From contig JACIYN010000027.1 of the NCBI GenBank assembly GCA_014359885.1, forward strand, positions 120,960 to 184,959: 64,000 nt of DNA, given 5' to 3'. The DNA comes from Desulfacinum sp. (GTDB lineage Bacteria > Desulfobacterota > Syntrophobacteria > Syntrophobacterales > DSM-9756). The stretch's first letter is position 1. Each line of letters opens with the position of its first letter. Positions 37,878-46,381 of this stretch are shown one piece after another. Position numbers and translations under genes: made by a program. The notes under the pieces are model-generated. The model worked only from the letters and a program-made list of their open reading frames with translations. It searched no databases and was not told the DNA's origin.

Positions 37878-38372
37878 TCATGATCGGCCGTTGTGCAGCC
37901 CCCGGCGCCGCAGAAACTCCCGCACCGCCGGGCCGGTGCCCGCTTCCCACGGCCGGACCTTTTCGGGCGCGAGCAGCTTGGCTTCGGCCAGCTCGTCCCC
38001 CAGCTTCACCTGCCCGTCGGCCTTGACGTGATAAGCGAAGATCACCTGGTTCTTTTCGAAGAAGGAATAGATCCCCAGGAAGTCCTCGATCCGCCCATCC
38101 AGGCCCAGCTCCTCCCGCACCTCTCTCAACACCCCCTGCTCCGGCGTCTCGCCGGCTTCCAGAAAGCCCGCCACCACGCCGAAGAAATTCTTGGGCCATC
38201 CCTTGCTGCGCACCAGCACCACGGAACCGTTGACTTCCACCACAGCCGCCACCACCGGCGTGGGATTGTTCCAATGGACGTAGTCGCACTGCGGGTTGGT
38301 GCAGGCGAGCCGGGGGCGCTCGTCGATGATTCGCTCTTCCAGAAAAGAGGCACAGAGGGGACAATATTTCAT
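37878..38372 (-). CDS. Nudix hydrolase with N-terminal zinc ribbon (NADH-pyrophosphatase-like)
   Basis: A 164-residue Nudix enzyme. A zinc ribbon (CPLC...CTNPQC, residues 4-29) precedes a complete Nudix box, GFLEAGETPEQGVLREVREELG near residues 70-92. The ribbon and the following NNPTPVVAAVV resemble NudC-type NAD(H)/ADP-ribose hydrolases, but NudC's SQPWPFPxS motif is absent. It likely hydrolyses a nucleoside diphosphate linked compound. ATG at 38372 follows AAGGAATCAGG. It begins a minus-strand run that ends with an ADP-ribosylglycohydrolase fusion. Confidence 0.88.
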   Translation of the reverse strand: MKYCPLCASFLEERIIDERPRLACTNPQCDYVHWNNPTPVVAAVVEVNGSVVLVRSKGWPKNFFGVVAGFLEAGETPEQGVLREVREELGLDGRIEDFLGIYSFFEKNQVIFAYHVKADGQVKLGDELAEAKLLAPEKVRPWEAGTGPAVREFLRRRGLHNGRS

Positions 38373-38653
38373 CCTGATTCCTTCCGATTCCGTCGTGGAT
38401 TCCAGGGGGTCTCCCCAGACCCGAAAGACCCGCCGCCGTGGCAAGAGGCCGCCCTTGGAAAATGACACCAAAGGCCATTCTCCATCAAGGCCAAAACCCT
38501 TCGCCGCTGGAATGACCGCCCGTATCGAGTTCCCAACGTCCGCCAGCCGCCCTATGGACAGGGACGGCGGTCCTGGGATATGACACGGCTACCGCGGCAC
38601 CCAACGGGTGCGGCGCCTGTACGTTTATCCGGAAATCGAGAGAGGAGCCCCCA

Positions 38654-39094
38654 ATGGAGTTTTTCGCCATCGCCGATAAGAAGACGACACCGGAAGAGAT
38701 TCAGCAGATGTGCACCCTCGAAGCCCTTCCCCTCTATTGCGCTTCCATCGAATCGGCATCGGACGTGCGCGGTGACGAGGGTGTCATCTTTTGCATCTGG
38801 GGCCGGTTCATCGTCCGCAGGGAAAAGATCAACGGAGGCGTCCGCTTCACCATGCCCGAATGTCCCAACGCCTTCCAATGGACCGTCACCACCGGCTTTC
38901 CCCCGGCCCCCGACAAGATCGTGGTCCACGGCACGGTCAACCGTACCGAACACGACCCCGATTTCGTGGAATCCATGGAGGAGTTCTTCGCCCACTGGAA
39001 GCAGGGGCTCGAATCCCACTGGAAGGCGGCCACCTCACGGGACGTCAACGTCGGAACGCCGGTACCCGTGCGCCTTCCCATGTTTTCGGGCTGA
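38654..39094 (+). CDS. Uncharacterised 146-residue protein
   Basis: I recognise no family. The protein is soluble and has no signal peptide or membrane helix. It has a Cys-containing middle (VIFCIWGRFIVRREKINGGV), a TMPECPNAFQWTVTTGFPPA stretch and an acidic FVESMEEFFAHWKQGL helix. A strong Shine-Dalgarno (GAGAGGAG) supports the ATG at 38654. Codon use matches its neighbours. It stands alone between a divergent Nudix gene and a repeat-filled gap. Confidence 0.75.
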   Translation: MEFFAIADKKTTPEEIQQMCTLEALPLYCASIESASDVRGDEGVIFCIWGRFIVRREKINGGVRFTMPECPNAFQWTVTTGFPPAPDKIVVHGTVNRTEHDPDFVESMEEFFAHWKQGLESHWKAATSRDVNVGTPVPVRLPMFSG

Positions 39095-39429
39095 CGGGTT
39101 GTTCCCTGGACCCAACGATTTTCTTGCCGGGTCGTTGGGCCGAGCGATTCGCGGGCGGGGAGTAATCCCGCCCCTGCCCGACGGGCACATCCGCTTTGCA
39201 TCAAGCGCCACCTCGTTCCGCTCGTGCGCGCGGCCTGTAGGGGCGAATGATCATTCGCCCCTACAGGGACCGGCTCTTCCAGAGGTGCGTTTCATCCTTC
39301 GCTGCCGCGGGCTCCCCGTGATGGGGGTTAGAGTTGAAGAGAACCGCGAATGAACGCGAATAGACGCAAATCGAAATGACCCATGTGCGGGAGCGGCGCA
39401 AGGGGAGCCAGACTGGGAGGTTATGCAAA
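39095..39429. other. Intergenic region with repeats
   Basis: Holds palindrome P copy 4 (39235-39266), its associated GGTGCGTTTCATCCTTCG block, a family-T repeat (39341-39371) and a short GTGCGGGAGCGGCGCAAGG piece. No gene. Confidence 0.6.
39235..39266. repeat. Palindromic intergenic repeat (family P), copy 4, fully symmetric
   Basis: A 32-nt palindrome with arms CTGTAGGGGCGAAT and ATTCGCCCCTACAG around GATC, which makes it perfectly self-complementary. Confidence 0.82.
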
Positions 39430-40839
39430 ATGGACAATGTGCAAAATAGGCAGATGCATCAGCCGCCCGTCGCCCTTTCCCCCAGGTTCCGCGAGGCCCT
39501 CGCCACGGCCTTCCATTATCACAGCCGTCAGGTGCGAAAGGGCTCCGGAGTTCCATACCTATCCCATCTGCTGGCCGTGGCCGCCATGGTGCTGGAAAAC
39601 GGCGGCGACGAGGATGTCGCCGTGGCGGCGCTCCTCCACGACGCCGTGGAAGACCAGGGAGGGGAAGCCACCCTGGAGGTGATCCGGACCCGGTTCGGCG
39701 ACCGCGTGGCCTCACTCGTACGGGCCTGCTCGGACTGCCTGGAATCGCCCAAGCCCCCCTGGCGGGAACGCAAAGAGGCCTACCTGCAGCACCTGGAAAC
39801 GGCTTCGGCCGACGCCCTTCTCATCACCCTGGCCGACAAGATCCACAACGCACGTACCATCGCGGAGGATCTGGAACGGGAAGGCGCCGGCGTCTGGGAT
39901 CGCTTCCGCGGGGGCCGATCGGGAACGCTCTGGTATTACCGGTCCTTGCTTCAGCGGTTGCAATGCCGCAACCTCCATCCCCACCTGGTTCGTGAACTCG
40001 GGACTCTCGTGGAGCGCCTCCGGCGGCTGGCCGCCCGGGTCACCGTGCTGGGCGTTCCCTTCGACGCCAATTCCTCCCATCGGCGGGGTCCCGCTCTGGC
40101 TCCCGGGCGCATCCGGGAGGCCCTCCATTCGGGATCCATGAATCTCACGGCCGAATGCGGCCTGGACCTGGGCCGCAACGACCAATGGGCCGACGCGGGA
40201 GACCTTTCCTTTTCACGCACGGACGGCATGGTGGAAAAGGTCCAACGGGCCGTGGACGGGATCCTCAGACTGGGCGGCGCCGTTCTGGCTCTGGGAGGCG
40301 ATCACTCCATCACCGTGCCCGTGGTGCGCGCCGTGGCCGCCCGCCACGGCCCGTTGGACATCCTGCACCTGGACGCGCACCCCGATCTTTATCCCGCTCT
40401 GGACGGAAACCCCATGAGCCACGGTTCCCCCTTTGCACGCATCCTGGAGGAAGGCCTGGCCCGAAGACTCGTCCAGGTGGGCGTTCGCACCATGAACGAG
40501 GAGCAAAGAAAGGTGGCGGAACGTTTCGGCGTGGAAGTCCTTTCCATGGACCGCTGGAACGGGACGGGCGATCTGGAATTCGACGGCCCCGTCTACCTTT
40601 CCCTGGACGTGGACTGCCTGGATCCGGCCTATGCTCCCGGCGTTTCCCACCCGGAACCCGGGGGGCTCTCCACCCGGCAGGTCCTGTGCCTTGTGAACGG
40701 GCTGCGGGGGCGGCTGGTGGGCGCGGACCTGGTGGAGATCAACCCCGAGCGGGACCCGTCGGGCATTACAGCCGCCCTGGGAGCGAAACTCTTCAAGGAG
40801 ATCCTCGCCCGCATGCTCCACCGAAAGGAGGCTCCATGA
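39430..40839 (+). CDS. HD-domain phosphohydrolase fused to an agmatinase/arginase-like ureohydrolase
   Basis: A 469-residue fusion. Residues about 20-180 form an HD domain of the RelA/SpoT-like (HD_4) type: HSRQVRKGSGVPYLSHLLAV, the HD pair at His70-Asp71 (LLHDAVED) and LADKIHNARTI. Residues about 203-465 form a ureohydrolase with all manganese-ligand motifs: GGDHS near 290, LHLDAHPD near 314, SLDVDCLDPAYAPG near 392 and EINPERD. The HD part may act on (p)ppGpp or another nucleotide and the second on agmatine, arginine or another guanidine (inference). The ATG at 39430 follows GGGAGG. It overlaps the next gene by 4 bp. Confidence 0.88.
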   Translation: MDNVQNRQMHQPPVALSPRFREALATAFHYHSRQVRKGSGVPYLSHLLAVAAMVLENGGDEDVAVAALLHDAVEDQGGEATLEVIRTRFGDRVASLVRACSDCLESPKPPWRERKEAYLQHLETASADALLITLADKIHNARTIAEDLEREGAGVWDRFRGGRSGTLWYYRSLLQRLQCRNLHPHLVRELGTLVERLRRLAARVTVLGVPFDANSSHRRGPALAPGRIREALHSGSMNLTAECGLDLGRNDQWADAGDLSFSRTDGMVEKVQRAVDGILRLGGAVLALGGDHSITVPVVRAVAARHGPLDILHLDAHPDLYPALDGNPMSHGSPFARILEEGLARRLVQVGVRTMNEEQRKVAERFGVEVLSMDRWNGTGDLEFDGPVYLSLDVDCLDPAYAPGVSHPEPGGLSTRQVLCLVNGLRGRLVGADLVEINPERDPSGITAALGAKLFKEILARMLHRKEAP

Positions 40840-41192
40840 GCCGCCGTCCGGACCCTTTGCTGGAAGAATTCCTGGACCCTGGTTTGCCCCTTCCCGATCT
40901 GTGCTGGGAGACCGTCCCCTATCACGTGGATCCCTACGCCGTATGGGACGCCCTCGAAGAGAACGTGGAGGGTTGGGTGCCCGCCTGGTATCCCGTGCGG
41001 GATCCCGTCACGGGCCGATCCTACGGTGAGTTCGAGCGGGCCCACTACTTCCACGAGCACCTCAAGCGCACGCTGCAGGCCATGCACCGCTGGCCCCTTT
41101 GGGGGACGCGAAGGCACAAGAAGCAAGTGGTGGCCATCGCGCTTCTCAACGTCTATTGCGACGTGACCCCCGCCTCCGGCTGTTTCAGCTGA
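40836..41192 (+). CDS. Uncharacterised 118-residue partner of the HD/ureohydrolase gene
   Basis: No family recognised. Rich in Trp and Tyr (CWETVPYHVDPYAVWDALEE, VPAWYPVRDPVTGRSYGEFE), with a basic segment (WGTRRHKKQ) and two Cys near the end. It has no signal peptide. Its ATG overlaps the ureohydrolase stop (ATGA), so the two are translationally coupled and probably act together. It ends 5 bp from the convergent acoR gene. Confidence 0.75.
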   Translation: MSRRPDPLLEEFLDPGLPLPDLCWETVPYHVDPYAVWDALEENVEGWVPAWYPVRDPVTGRSYGEFERAHYFHEHLKRTLQAMHRWPLWGTRRHKKQVVAIALLNVYCDVTPASGCFS

Positions 41193-41197
41193 TCCCT

Positions 41198-43231
41198 TCA
41201 GATCATCTTCAGCTTCTTCAACTTCGCGTAGAGCGTATTTCGGCCGATACCCAGGGCCCGGGCCGTCTCTGTAATGTTGCCCTTGAAGTGCGCATAGGCA
41301 CGCCGGATCGTTTCCGCCTCCACCTTTTTCAGGTTGAACTCCTGGGAATCGGGGGCCGGGACGGGCCGTCGCTGGGGGAGGTTTCGCACGCGATCGGGAA
41401 GGCTTTCCGGCCCCAGGACGTCCCCGGGCATCAGGGCGATGGCCGCCTCGATGGCATGCCGGAGTTCCCGCACGTTGCCCGGCCACCGGTGGGCCAGGAG
41501 CGCCCCGTAGAAGTCGGGGGAGACGAAGCGGATTTTTCGATGGAGCTTCCGGGAAATGGTGTCGATGAAGTGCCGCGCCAAAATGAGGATGTCCTCGTCC
41601 CTTTCCCGCAGGGGCGGGAGGACGATACGAACCACGTTGAGTCGATAGAAGAGGTCCTCGCGGAAGAGCCCCTGGCGAACGCGATCTTCCAGGTCCCGGT
41701 GGGTGGCCGCAAGAATCCGAACATCCACCGGCACCGCCCGGGTTCCCCCCACGCGGCAGAGCTGCCCCTCTTCCAACACCCGCAGGAGATTGACCTGCAT
41801 GTCCAGGGGCATTTCGGCGATCTCGTCGAGAAAGAGCGTGCCGCCCGAGGCCTGTTCGAATTTGCCGGGACTCCCCCCTCGCCGGGCCCCCGTAAAGGCG
41901 CCTTCCACATAGCCGAACAGAACGCTCTGAATGAGCCCCGATGGGATGGCGCCGCAGTTGACCGCCACGAACGGCCCCTTCTTTCGAGGGCTGGCTTCGT
42001 GGATGGCGCGGGCGAGCACCTCCTTTCCCGTCCCGCTTTCCCCCACCAGGAGCACCGTGGTGTCCGAATCGGCCACGCGGCGCGCCAGATCGAGCGCCTC
42101 CTGGAGCGCCCGGCTTCTTCCCAACACCTTCGCGAAGGGATCCTCGGTTGGAGAGGGCCTGCAAACGGTCCATGGGGCCGGTTTCGATTCGGAAAGGACC
42201 ACCAGGGTTCCCATGAGCGCCCGGTTGGGGCTCACCACGGGATGGGCCGTGGCCGAAAGGCGTTCATGGCCCAGACATCTGACCGAAATTGCCTGAGGAC
42301 ATCCCCCCGACGGGCCCCCCTGGAGGGCCGCCGCCACGGGACTCATATCGAAGAGACGCTGGATTCTCCCCCCGCGAAGCCTTGTCCGGGAGACCCCCAG
42401 GAGTGCTGCGGCCGCCGCGTTGGCGTCCAGGATCCGCCCGTTGGGATCCACGTAGATCAGCCCGGCCAGCTGTGACTGGAAAAGGGTGCGGAGCACCTCC
42501 GATCCCTGAAAAAGCTGCTGGGCCGCCTGCATCCTGTAAAGGCGGCTTTCGATCAGCCGCGCCCCGTACATGGCCAGCTCCAACGTCCGGCTGTGATCGG
42601 AATCCAGGGGGCCCGAAATATCCACCACGGCCAGGGGTTTGCCGTCCCAGCCGAAAATGGGGGCCGCCGTGCAGACCCAGCCGTGGTGGCTTTCGCAGTA
42701 GTGCTCCGTCCCTTGAACCCTTAGAGGATGCCCGCACGTCAGGGCGGTCCCGATGGCGTTGGTTCCCACACTGCCCTCGGACCAGTTGGCCCCCGGGCCG
42801 AAATTGAGCCGGTCCGCCGCACGCAGCGCCTTCACATCGCCGAACATGGCCAGCAGGTAACCCCGCCGTTCCGACACCGTGACCAGAAGGCCCTGGCTCC
42901 GGATGAGGCCGTAGATCTCCGTTTGCACGTCCAGGCTGAGTTCCCGGAGAAGTCGGTACTCTTCGCCCAGTTCCCTTTCGTCCCGAATGTCCCAGCACTT
43001 TTCCTGCCCCGGATCCACCCCGCTTTCCCGACACCTGGACCACGAGCGCCGGATCACGTCCCTCAGGGCGTCGTGGGACCGCCCGCGCAGGACATAGTCC
43101 CTCCAGGCTTGGAGATCCATGTCGCCGTGGGATAGACTGCATGTCAGGGAATCGGGGTTTCGGCCTCCCGCCCCCGGCTGCCGAGAACGCACGAGCTGAA
43201 AACGCGAGTCCTTCCAGACCAGTTCGTACAT
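41198..43231 (-). CDS. acoR: Sigma54-dependent transcriptional activator AcoR
   Basis: A 677-residue enhancer-binding protein. It has an N-terminal GAF-like sensory domain (GPGANWSEGSVGTNAIGTAL, HYCESHHGWVCTAAPI), a PAS-like segment (VDPNGRILDANAAAAALLG), an AAA+ sigma54-interaction domain with Walker A GESGTGKE and the sigma54 contact loop GAFTGA, and a C-terminal Fis-type helix-turn-helix (ITETARALGIGRNTLYAKLK). Length and layout match AcoR, the acetoin-responsive activator. It is divergent from acoC with a sigma54 promoter between, which supports the assignment. ATG at 43231 with GGGGGG upstream. Confidence 0.93.
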   Translation of the reverse strand: MYELVWKDSRFQLVRSRQPGAGGRNPDSLTCSLSHGDMDLQAWRDYVLRGRSHDALRDVIRRSWSRCRESGVDPGQEKCWDIRDERELGEEYRLLRELSLDVQTEIYGLIRSQGLLVTVSERRGYLLAMFGDVKALRAADRLNFGPGANWSEGSVGTNAIGTALTCGHPLRVQGTEHYCESHHGWVCTAAPIFGWDGKPLAVVDISGPLDSDHSRTLELAMYGARLIESRLYRMQAAQQLFQGSEVLRTLFQSQLAGLIYVDPNGRILDANAAAAALLGVSRTRLRGGRIQRLFDMSPVAAALQGGPSGGCPQAISVRCLGHERLSATAHPVVSPNRALMGTLVVLSESKPAPWTVCRPSPTEDPFAKVLGRSRALQEALDLARRVADSDTTVLLVGESGTGKEVLARAIHEASPRKKGPFVAVNCGAIPSGLIQSVLFGYVEGAFTGARRGGSPGKFEQASGGTLFLDEIAEMPLDMQVNLLRVLEEGQLCRVGGTRAVPVDVRILAATHRDLEDRVRQGLFREDLFYRLNVVRIVLPPLRERDEDILILARHFIDTISRKLHRKIRFVSPDFYGALLAHRWPGNVRELRHAIEAAIALMPGDVLGPESLPDRVRNLPQRRPVPAPDSQEFNLKKVEAETIRRAYAHFKGNITETARALGIGRNTLYAKLKKLKMI

Positions 43232-43381
43232 GGCACCCCCCTGGTTGGAGGTGAGTGGAAAGGCTGGACCGCACAGGTCCCTTCCGCCAAGAACCACCAT
43301 GGGCCGCGCACGTGAAACTGATGGATCATATGCCGCTCTTGGCGGGTAATGCAACCACCGACTTGGCGGAACGGAGGGGGC

Positions 43382-43398
43382 TGTTCGAAAATGGAACA
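43382..43398. promoter_or_regulatory. Possible activator site upstream of acoC
   Basis: Inverted repeat TGTTC, 7 nt, GAACA, about 50 bp before the sigma54 -24 element. Its position suits an enhancer-type site for AcoR, but only one such dyad was seen, so this is weak. Confidence 0.22.
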
Positions 43399-43448
43399 CA
43401 GGCCTCCGCCCTCCTCGAGAAACGTTGGAGCTCCTTGGATCCATGCTG

Positions 43449-43464
43449 TGGCACTTCTCTTGCC
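43449..43464 (+). promoter_or_regulatory. Sigma54 (-24/-12) promoter of the aco operon
   Basis: TGGCAC, 5 nt, TTGCC: exact match to the sigma54 consensus with GG and GC separated by 10 nt. It lies about 125 bp before acoC and downstream of divergent acoR, which encodes a sigma54 activator. Confidence 0.82.
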
Positions 43465-43587
43465 TCTCTTGAAGACGCAGCGAATCCGCTACCCGCACAA
43501 GACGGATGCGCGCGCACCTTTCCGACGGGGAAACGAGGAAATTCCAACCAGTGTTTCCGGACTTTGGACCGCGAAAGGAGGAACCCA

Positions 43588-44934
43588 GTGGCTGTGGATG
43601 TCTTGATGCCCAAATGGGGCCTGACCATGACGGAAGGCAAGATCACCCGCTGGTTCAAGGCCGAAGGGGATCCGGTGGCCCAGGGCGAGCCGCTCTTTGA
43701 GGTGGAAACGAGCAAGATCACCAATTCCGTGGAAGCGCCCGCCACCGGCATTCTTTTTCAGATCCTGGTTCCCGCCGGCGAGACGGTCCCCGTGAAGACC
43801 GTGGTGGCGGTTATCGCCCAGGAGGGCGAGGAGCCGGAACGGCGGGAGGGGCCTTCCTTGCAGCCCGAACCGGACGCGGCAGCCCGGGAGGCACGCAAGG
43901 AGGAGGAGAGCGGCGAGGCCCGTGCCTCTTTCGTGCGGGCCACCCCCATCGCCCGGCGGCTGGCCAAGGAATGGGGGCTGGACCTGAGCCGGGTGGAAGG
44001 CACGGGTCCGGAAGGGCGCATCACGGAAGAGAATGTGCGCCGCTACAAGGAAAGAACGGAAGCGGGTCCTTCCATCAGCCCCCAGGCCCAAGCCCTGGCG
44101 CAAAAGGAAGGCCTGGATCTCTCCTCCGTGGAAGGCACCGGGCCCGACGGCAAGATCACCAAGGCGGATGTTCTCAGGGCGCTTGAAAAACGAAAGGCGC
44201 AACGCTCCGCCGCCCCGGCGGCGCCGGGGATCACCGGGCCCGCCGCCGGCACCGTGATCCCCCTGGAGGGGATGCGCAAGGTGATCGCCGACAACATGAT
44301 GGCCAGCCTCCACCAGTCGGCCCAGCTCAGCGTCTTTGTGGAAGTGGACGCCACGGAACTCAAGCGTCTCCGGGATCGCCTGCGCCTCCAATGCGCCGAT
44401 CAGGACCTTCCGCGGGTGAGCTACAACGACCTCATCGCCTACGCCGTCTGTCGGGCCCTCAAGAAAGTGCCCATCATGAACTCCTGGCTCACCGAAGACG
44501 GCATCGTCGTCCACGACCACGTAAACCTGGGGATCGCCGTGGCCCTCCCCGACGGACTCATCGTGCCCAACGTGAAAAACGCCCAAACCCTGAGCGTCCT
44601 GGAGCTGGCCCGGGAGATACGAAAGCTGGCGGCCAAGGCCCGTGAGGGGCGCCTGAGCATCGACGAGATCCAAGGCGGCACCTTCACCATCACCAACGTG
44701 AGCATGCTGGGGGTGGACGGCTTCACGCCCATCCTCAATCCCCCGGAAACGGGCATTCTGGGCGTGGGCCGGGCCGTGGAAAAGCCCGCCGTCCATGGGG
44801 GAGAGATCTGCGTGCGCACCCTGATGACCTTGAGCCTCACCTTCGATCATCGGGTCACCGACGGGGCGCCGGCCATGACCTTCCTGAGGACCCTGGCCGA
44901 CTTCCTGGAAGATCCGGCCACCATGATCGCGTGA
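43588..44934 (+). CDS. acoC: Acetoin dehydrogenase E2 (dihydrolipoamide acetyltransferase)
   Basis: Core acyltransferase of the acetoin dehydrogenase complex, 448 residues. It has an N-terminal lipoyl domain with the modified lysine in ETSKITN (near residue 45), two peripheral subunit-binding domains (about 120-155, GTGPEGRITEENV, and about 170-205, GTGPDGKITKADV) and a catalytic domain with DHRVTDGAPA at the C-terminus. Two binding domains are more than the usual one. The GTG at 43588 follows AAAGGAGG. It heads an operon with the Lin0512-family gene, acoA and acoB. A pyruvate dehydrogenase E2 is the alternative; the AcoR neighbour favours acetoin. Confidence 0.88.
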   Translation: MAVDVLMPKWGLTMTEGKITRWFKAEGDPVAQGEPLFEVETSKITNSVEAPATGILFQILVPAGETVPVKTVVAVIAQEGEEPERREGPSLQPEPDAAAREARKEEESGEARASFVRATPIARRLAKEWGLDLSRVEGTGPEGRITEENVRRYKERTEAGPSISPQAQALAQKEGLDLSSVEGTGPDGKITKADVLRALEKRKAQRSAAPAAPGITGPAAGTVIPLEGMRKVIADNMMASLHQSAQLSVFVEVDATELKRLRDRLRLQCADQDLPRVSYNDLIAYAVCRALKKVPIMNSWLTEDGIVVHDHVNLGIAVALPDGLIVPNVKNAQTLSVLELAREIRKLAAKAREGRLSIDEIQGGTFTITNVSMLGVDGFTPILNPPETGILGVGRAVEKPAVHGGEICVRTLMTLSLTFDHRVTDGAPAMTFLRTLADFLEDPATMIA

Positions 44935-44950
44935 AGGCAAGGAGGGGAAG

Positions 44951-45316
44951 ATGGCCGGCAAACGATTCGTGGTGGAACTGGGAACGGGAGCCGACCTGCA
45001 CGGCATGGACGTGACCAAGGCCGCGTGCCGGGCGGTGCGGGACGCCGTCGGCCGCAGCTGCCTGTGCGGGCTCCTGGAGATCCTCCAACTGGAAAGCCTG
45101 GATCAGGTGCATGTGGACATCCTGGTGGCCTGCCCGCACCCGGACCGGGTGGATGTGGAGGCGGTAAAAAGGGAGGTGCCCATCGGACGCAAGACCGTGC
45201 GCACGGTGCCGGGAGGCATGGAAGCCCCGGGCATTTGCGTGGACCGGTTCGCCAAGGACTGCGACACCATTGTGGTGGCCAACGTGGCGGTCACCGTTTT
45301 CGTGGACACCCATTAG
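44951..45316 (+). CDS. Lin0512-family protein
   Basis: A 121-residue protein of the Lin0512 family of unknown function: FVVELGTGADLHGMDVTKAA, CLCGLLEILQLES and IVVANVAVTVFV match the family pattern. It lies 16 bp after acoC and 45 bp before acoA. A role in the 2-oxoacid/acetoin dehydrogenase pathway is suggested by position only. Confidence 0.88.
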   Translation: MAGKRFVVELGTGADLHGMDVTKAACRAVRDAVGRSCLCGLLEILQLESLDQVHVDILVACPHPDRVDVEAVKREVPIGRKTVRTVPGGMEAPGICVDRFAKDCDTIVVANVAVTVFVDTH

Positions 45317-45361
45317 ACGGAGCCGAAACCGCGGTTTCGGCCTTCCACAAGGAGGTGCACC

Positions 45362-46321
45362 ATGAGTCTTACGGAAGACAAACTCATCCAGATGTACACC
45401 ACCATGGTCCGAATCCGGGAATTTGAAACGAAGGTGGAAGAGTTTTTCGCCGCCGGAAAGATCCCGGGATTCGTCCACCTCTACATCGGGGAGGAGGCCG
45501 TGGCCACCGGAACCTGCGCCGTTCTCACCGACAAGGACTACATCACCAGCACCCACCGCGGCCACGGGCACCTCATCGCCAAGGGCGGGGATCTCAAGCG
45601 GATGATGGCCGAGCTCTTCGGCAAGAAGACCGGCTATTGTAAGGGCAAGGGCGGGTCCATGCACATCGCCGACGTGGACCTGGGCATCCTGGGAGCCAAC
45701 GGGATCGTGGGAGGCGGCGGCCCCATCGCCAACGGCGCGGCCCTGGCGGCCCAGTACCGCGGCACAGACCAGGTGGCCGTCTGCTTTTTCGGGGACGGTG
45801 CTTCCAACCAGGGCACCACCCAGGAAGCCATGAACCTGGCCAGCGCCTGGAAGCTCCCGGTGGTGTTCGTCAATGAAAACAACGGCTACGGCATCTCCTG
45901 CCCCACTTGCAAATCCATGGCCGTGGCGGACATCGCCGACCGGGCCGCCGCCTACGACATGCCCGGCGTGGTGGTGGACGGAAACGATGTGGTGGCGGTC
46001 TACGAAGCGGTGGCCGAAGCCGTAGACCGGGCCCGGCGCGGAGACGGCCCGTCTCTCATTGAATGCAAGACGTACCGGTGGCGCGGACATTTCGAGGGCG
46101 ACGCCTGCACCTACCGGGACGAGGCGGAAGTGCAGTCCTGGATGGCCAAGGATCCCATCAAGAGACTCCGGGAAAAGCTCCTGGAGCAGGGGATCCTGAC
46201 GGAAGAGAAGGATCGGGAGATCCGCGACGCCATCGCCCGGGAGCTGGAGGCGGCCGTGGCCTTCGCCGAGGAAAGCCCGCTTCCCGCGCCCGAAGAGGTG
46301 CTGGAAGACGTCTACGCCTGA
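45362..46321 (+). CDS. acoA: Acetoin dehydrogenase E1 alpha subunit (TPP-dependent)
   Basis: Alpha subunit of the thiamine-diphosphate-dependent E1 component, 319 residues. The TPP/Mg motif runs from GDGASNQGTTQEAMNLAS to NENNGYGIS near residues 145-180, and STHRGHGHLIAKG and KGGSMHI are conserved E1 alpha features. It cleaves acetoin and passes the hydroxyethyl group to the lipoyl arm of AcoC. AAGGAGG precedes the start. Pyruvate E1 cannot be excluded by sequence alone. Confidence 0.9.
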   Translation: MSLTEDKLIQMYTTMVRIREFETKVEEFFAAGKIPGFVHLYIGEEAVATGTCAVLTDKDYITSTHRGHGHLIAKGGDLKRMMAELFGKKTGYCKGKGGSMHIADVDLGILGANGIVGGGGPIANGAALAAQYRGTDQVAVCFFGDGASNQGTTQEAMNLASAWKLPVVFVNENNGYGISCPTCKSMAVADIADRAAAYDMPGVVVDGNDVVAVYEAVAEAVDRARRGDGPSLIECKTYRWRGHFEGDACTYRDEAEVQSWMAKDPIKRLREKLLEQGILTEEKDREIRDAIARELEAAVAFAEESPLPAPEEVLEDVYA

Positions 46322-46381
46322 GACGGTCCCTGCCTTGGCCGCCCGAGGAACCGTACGAACACCGCATTGAAGGAGACAGCC

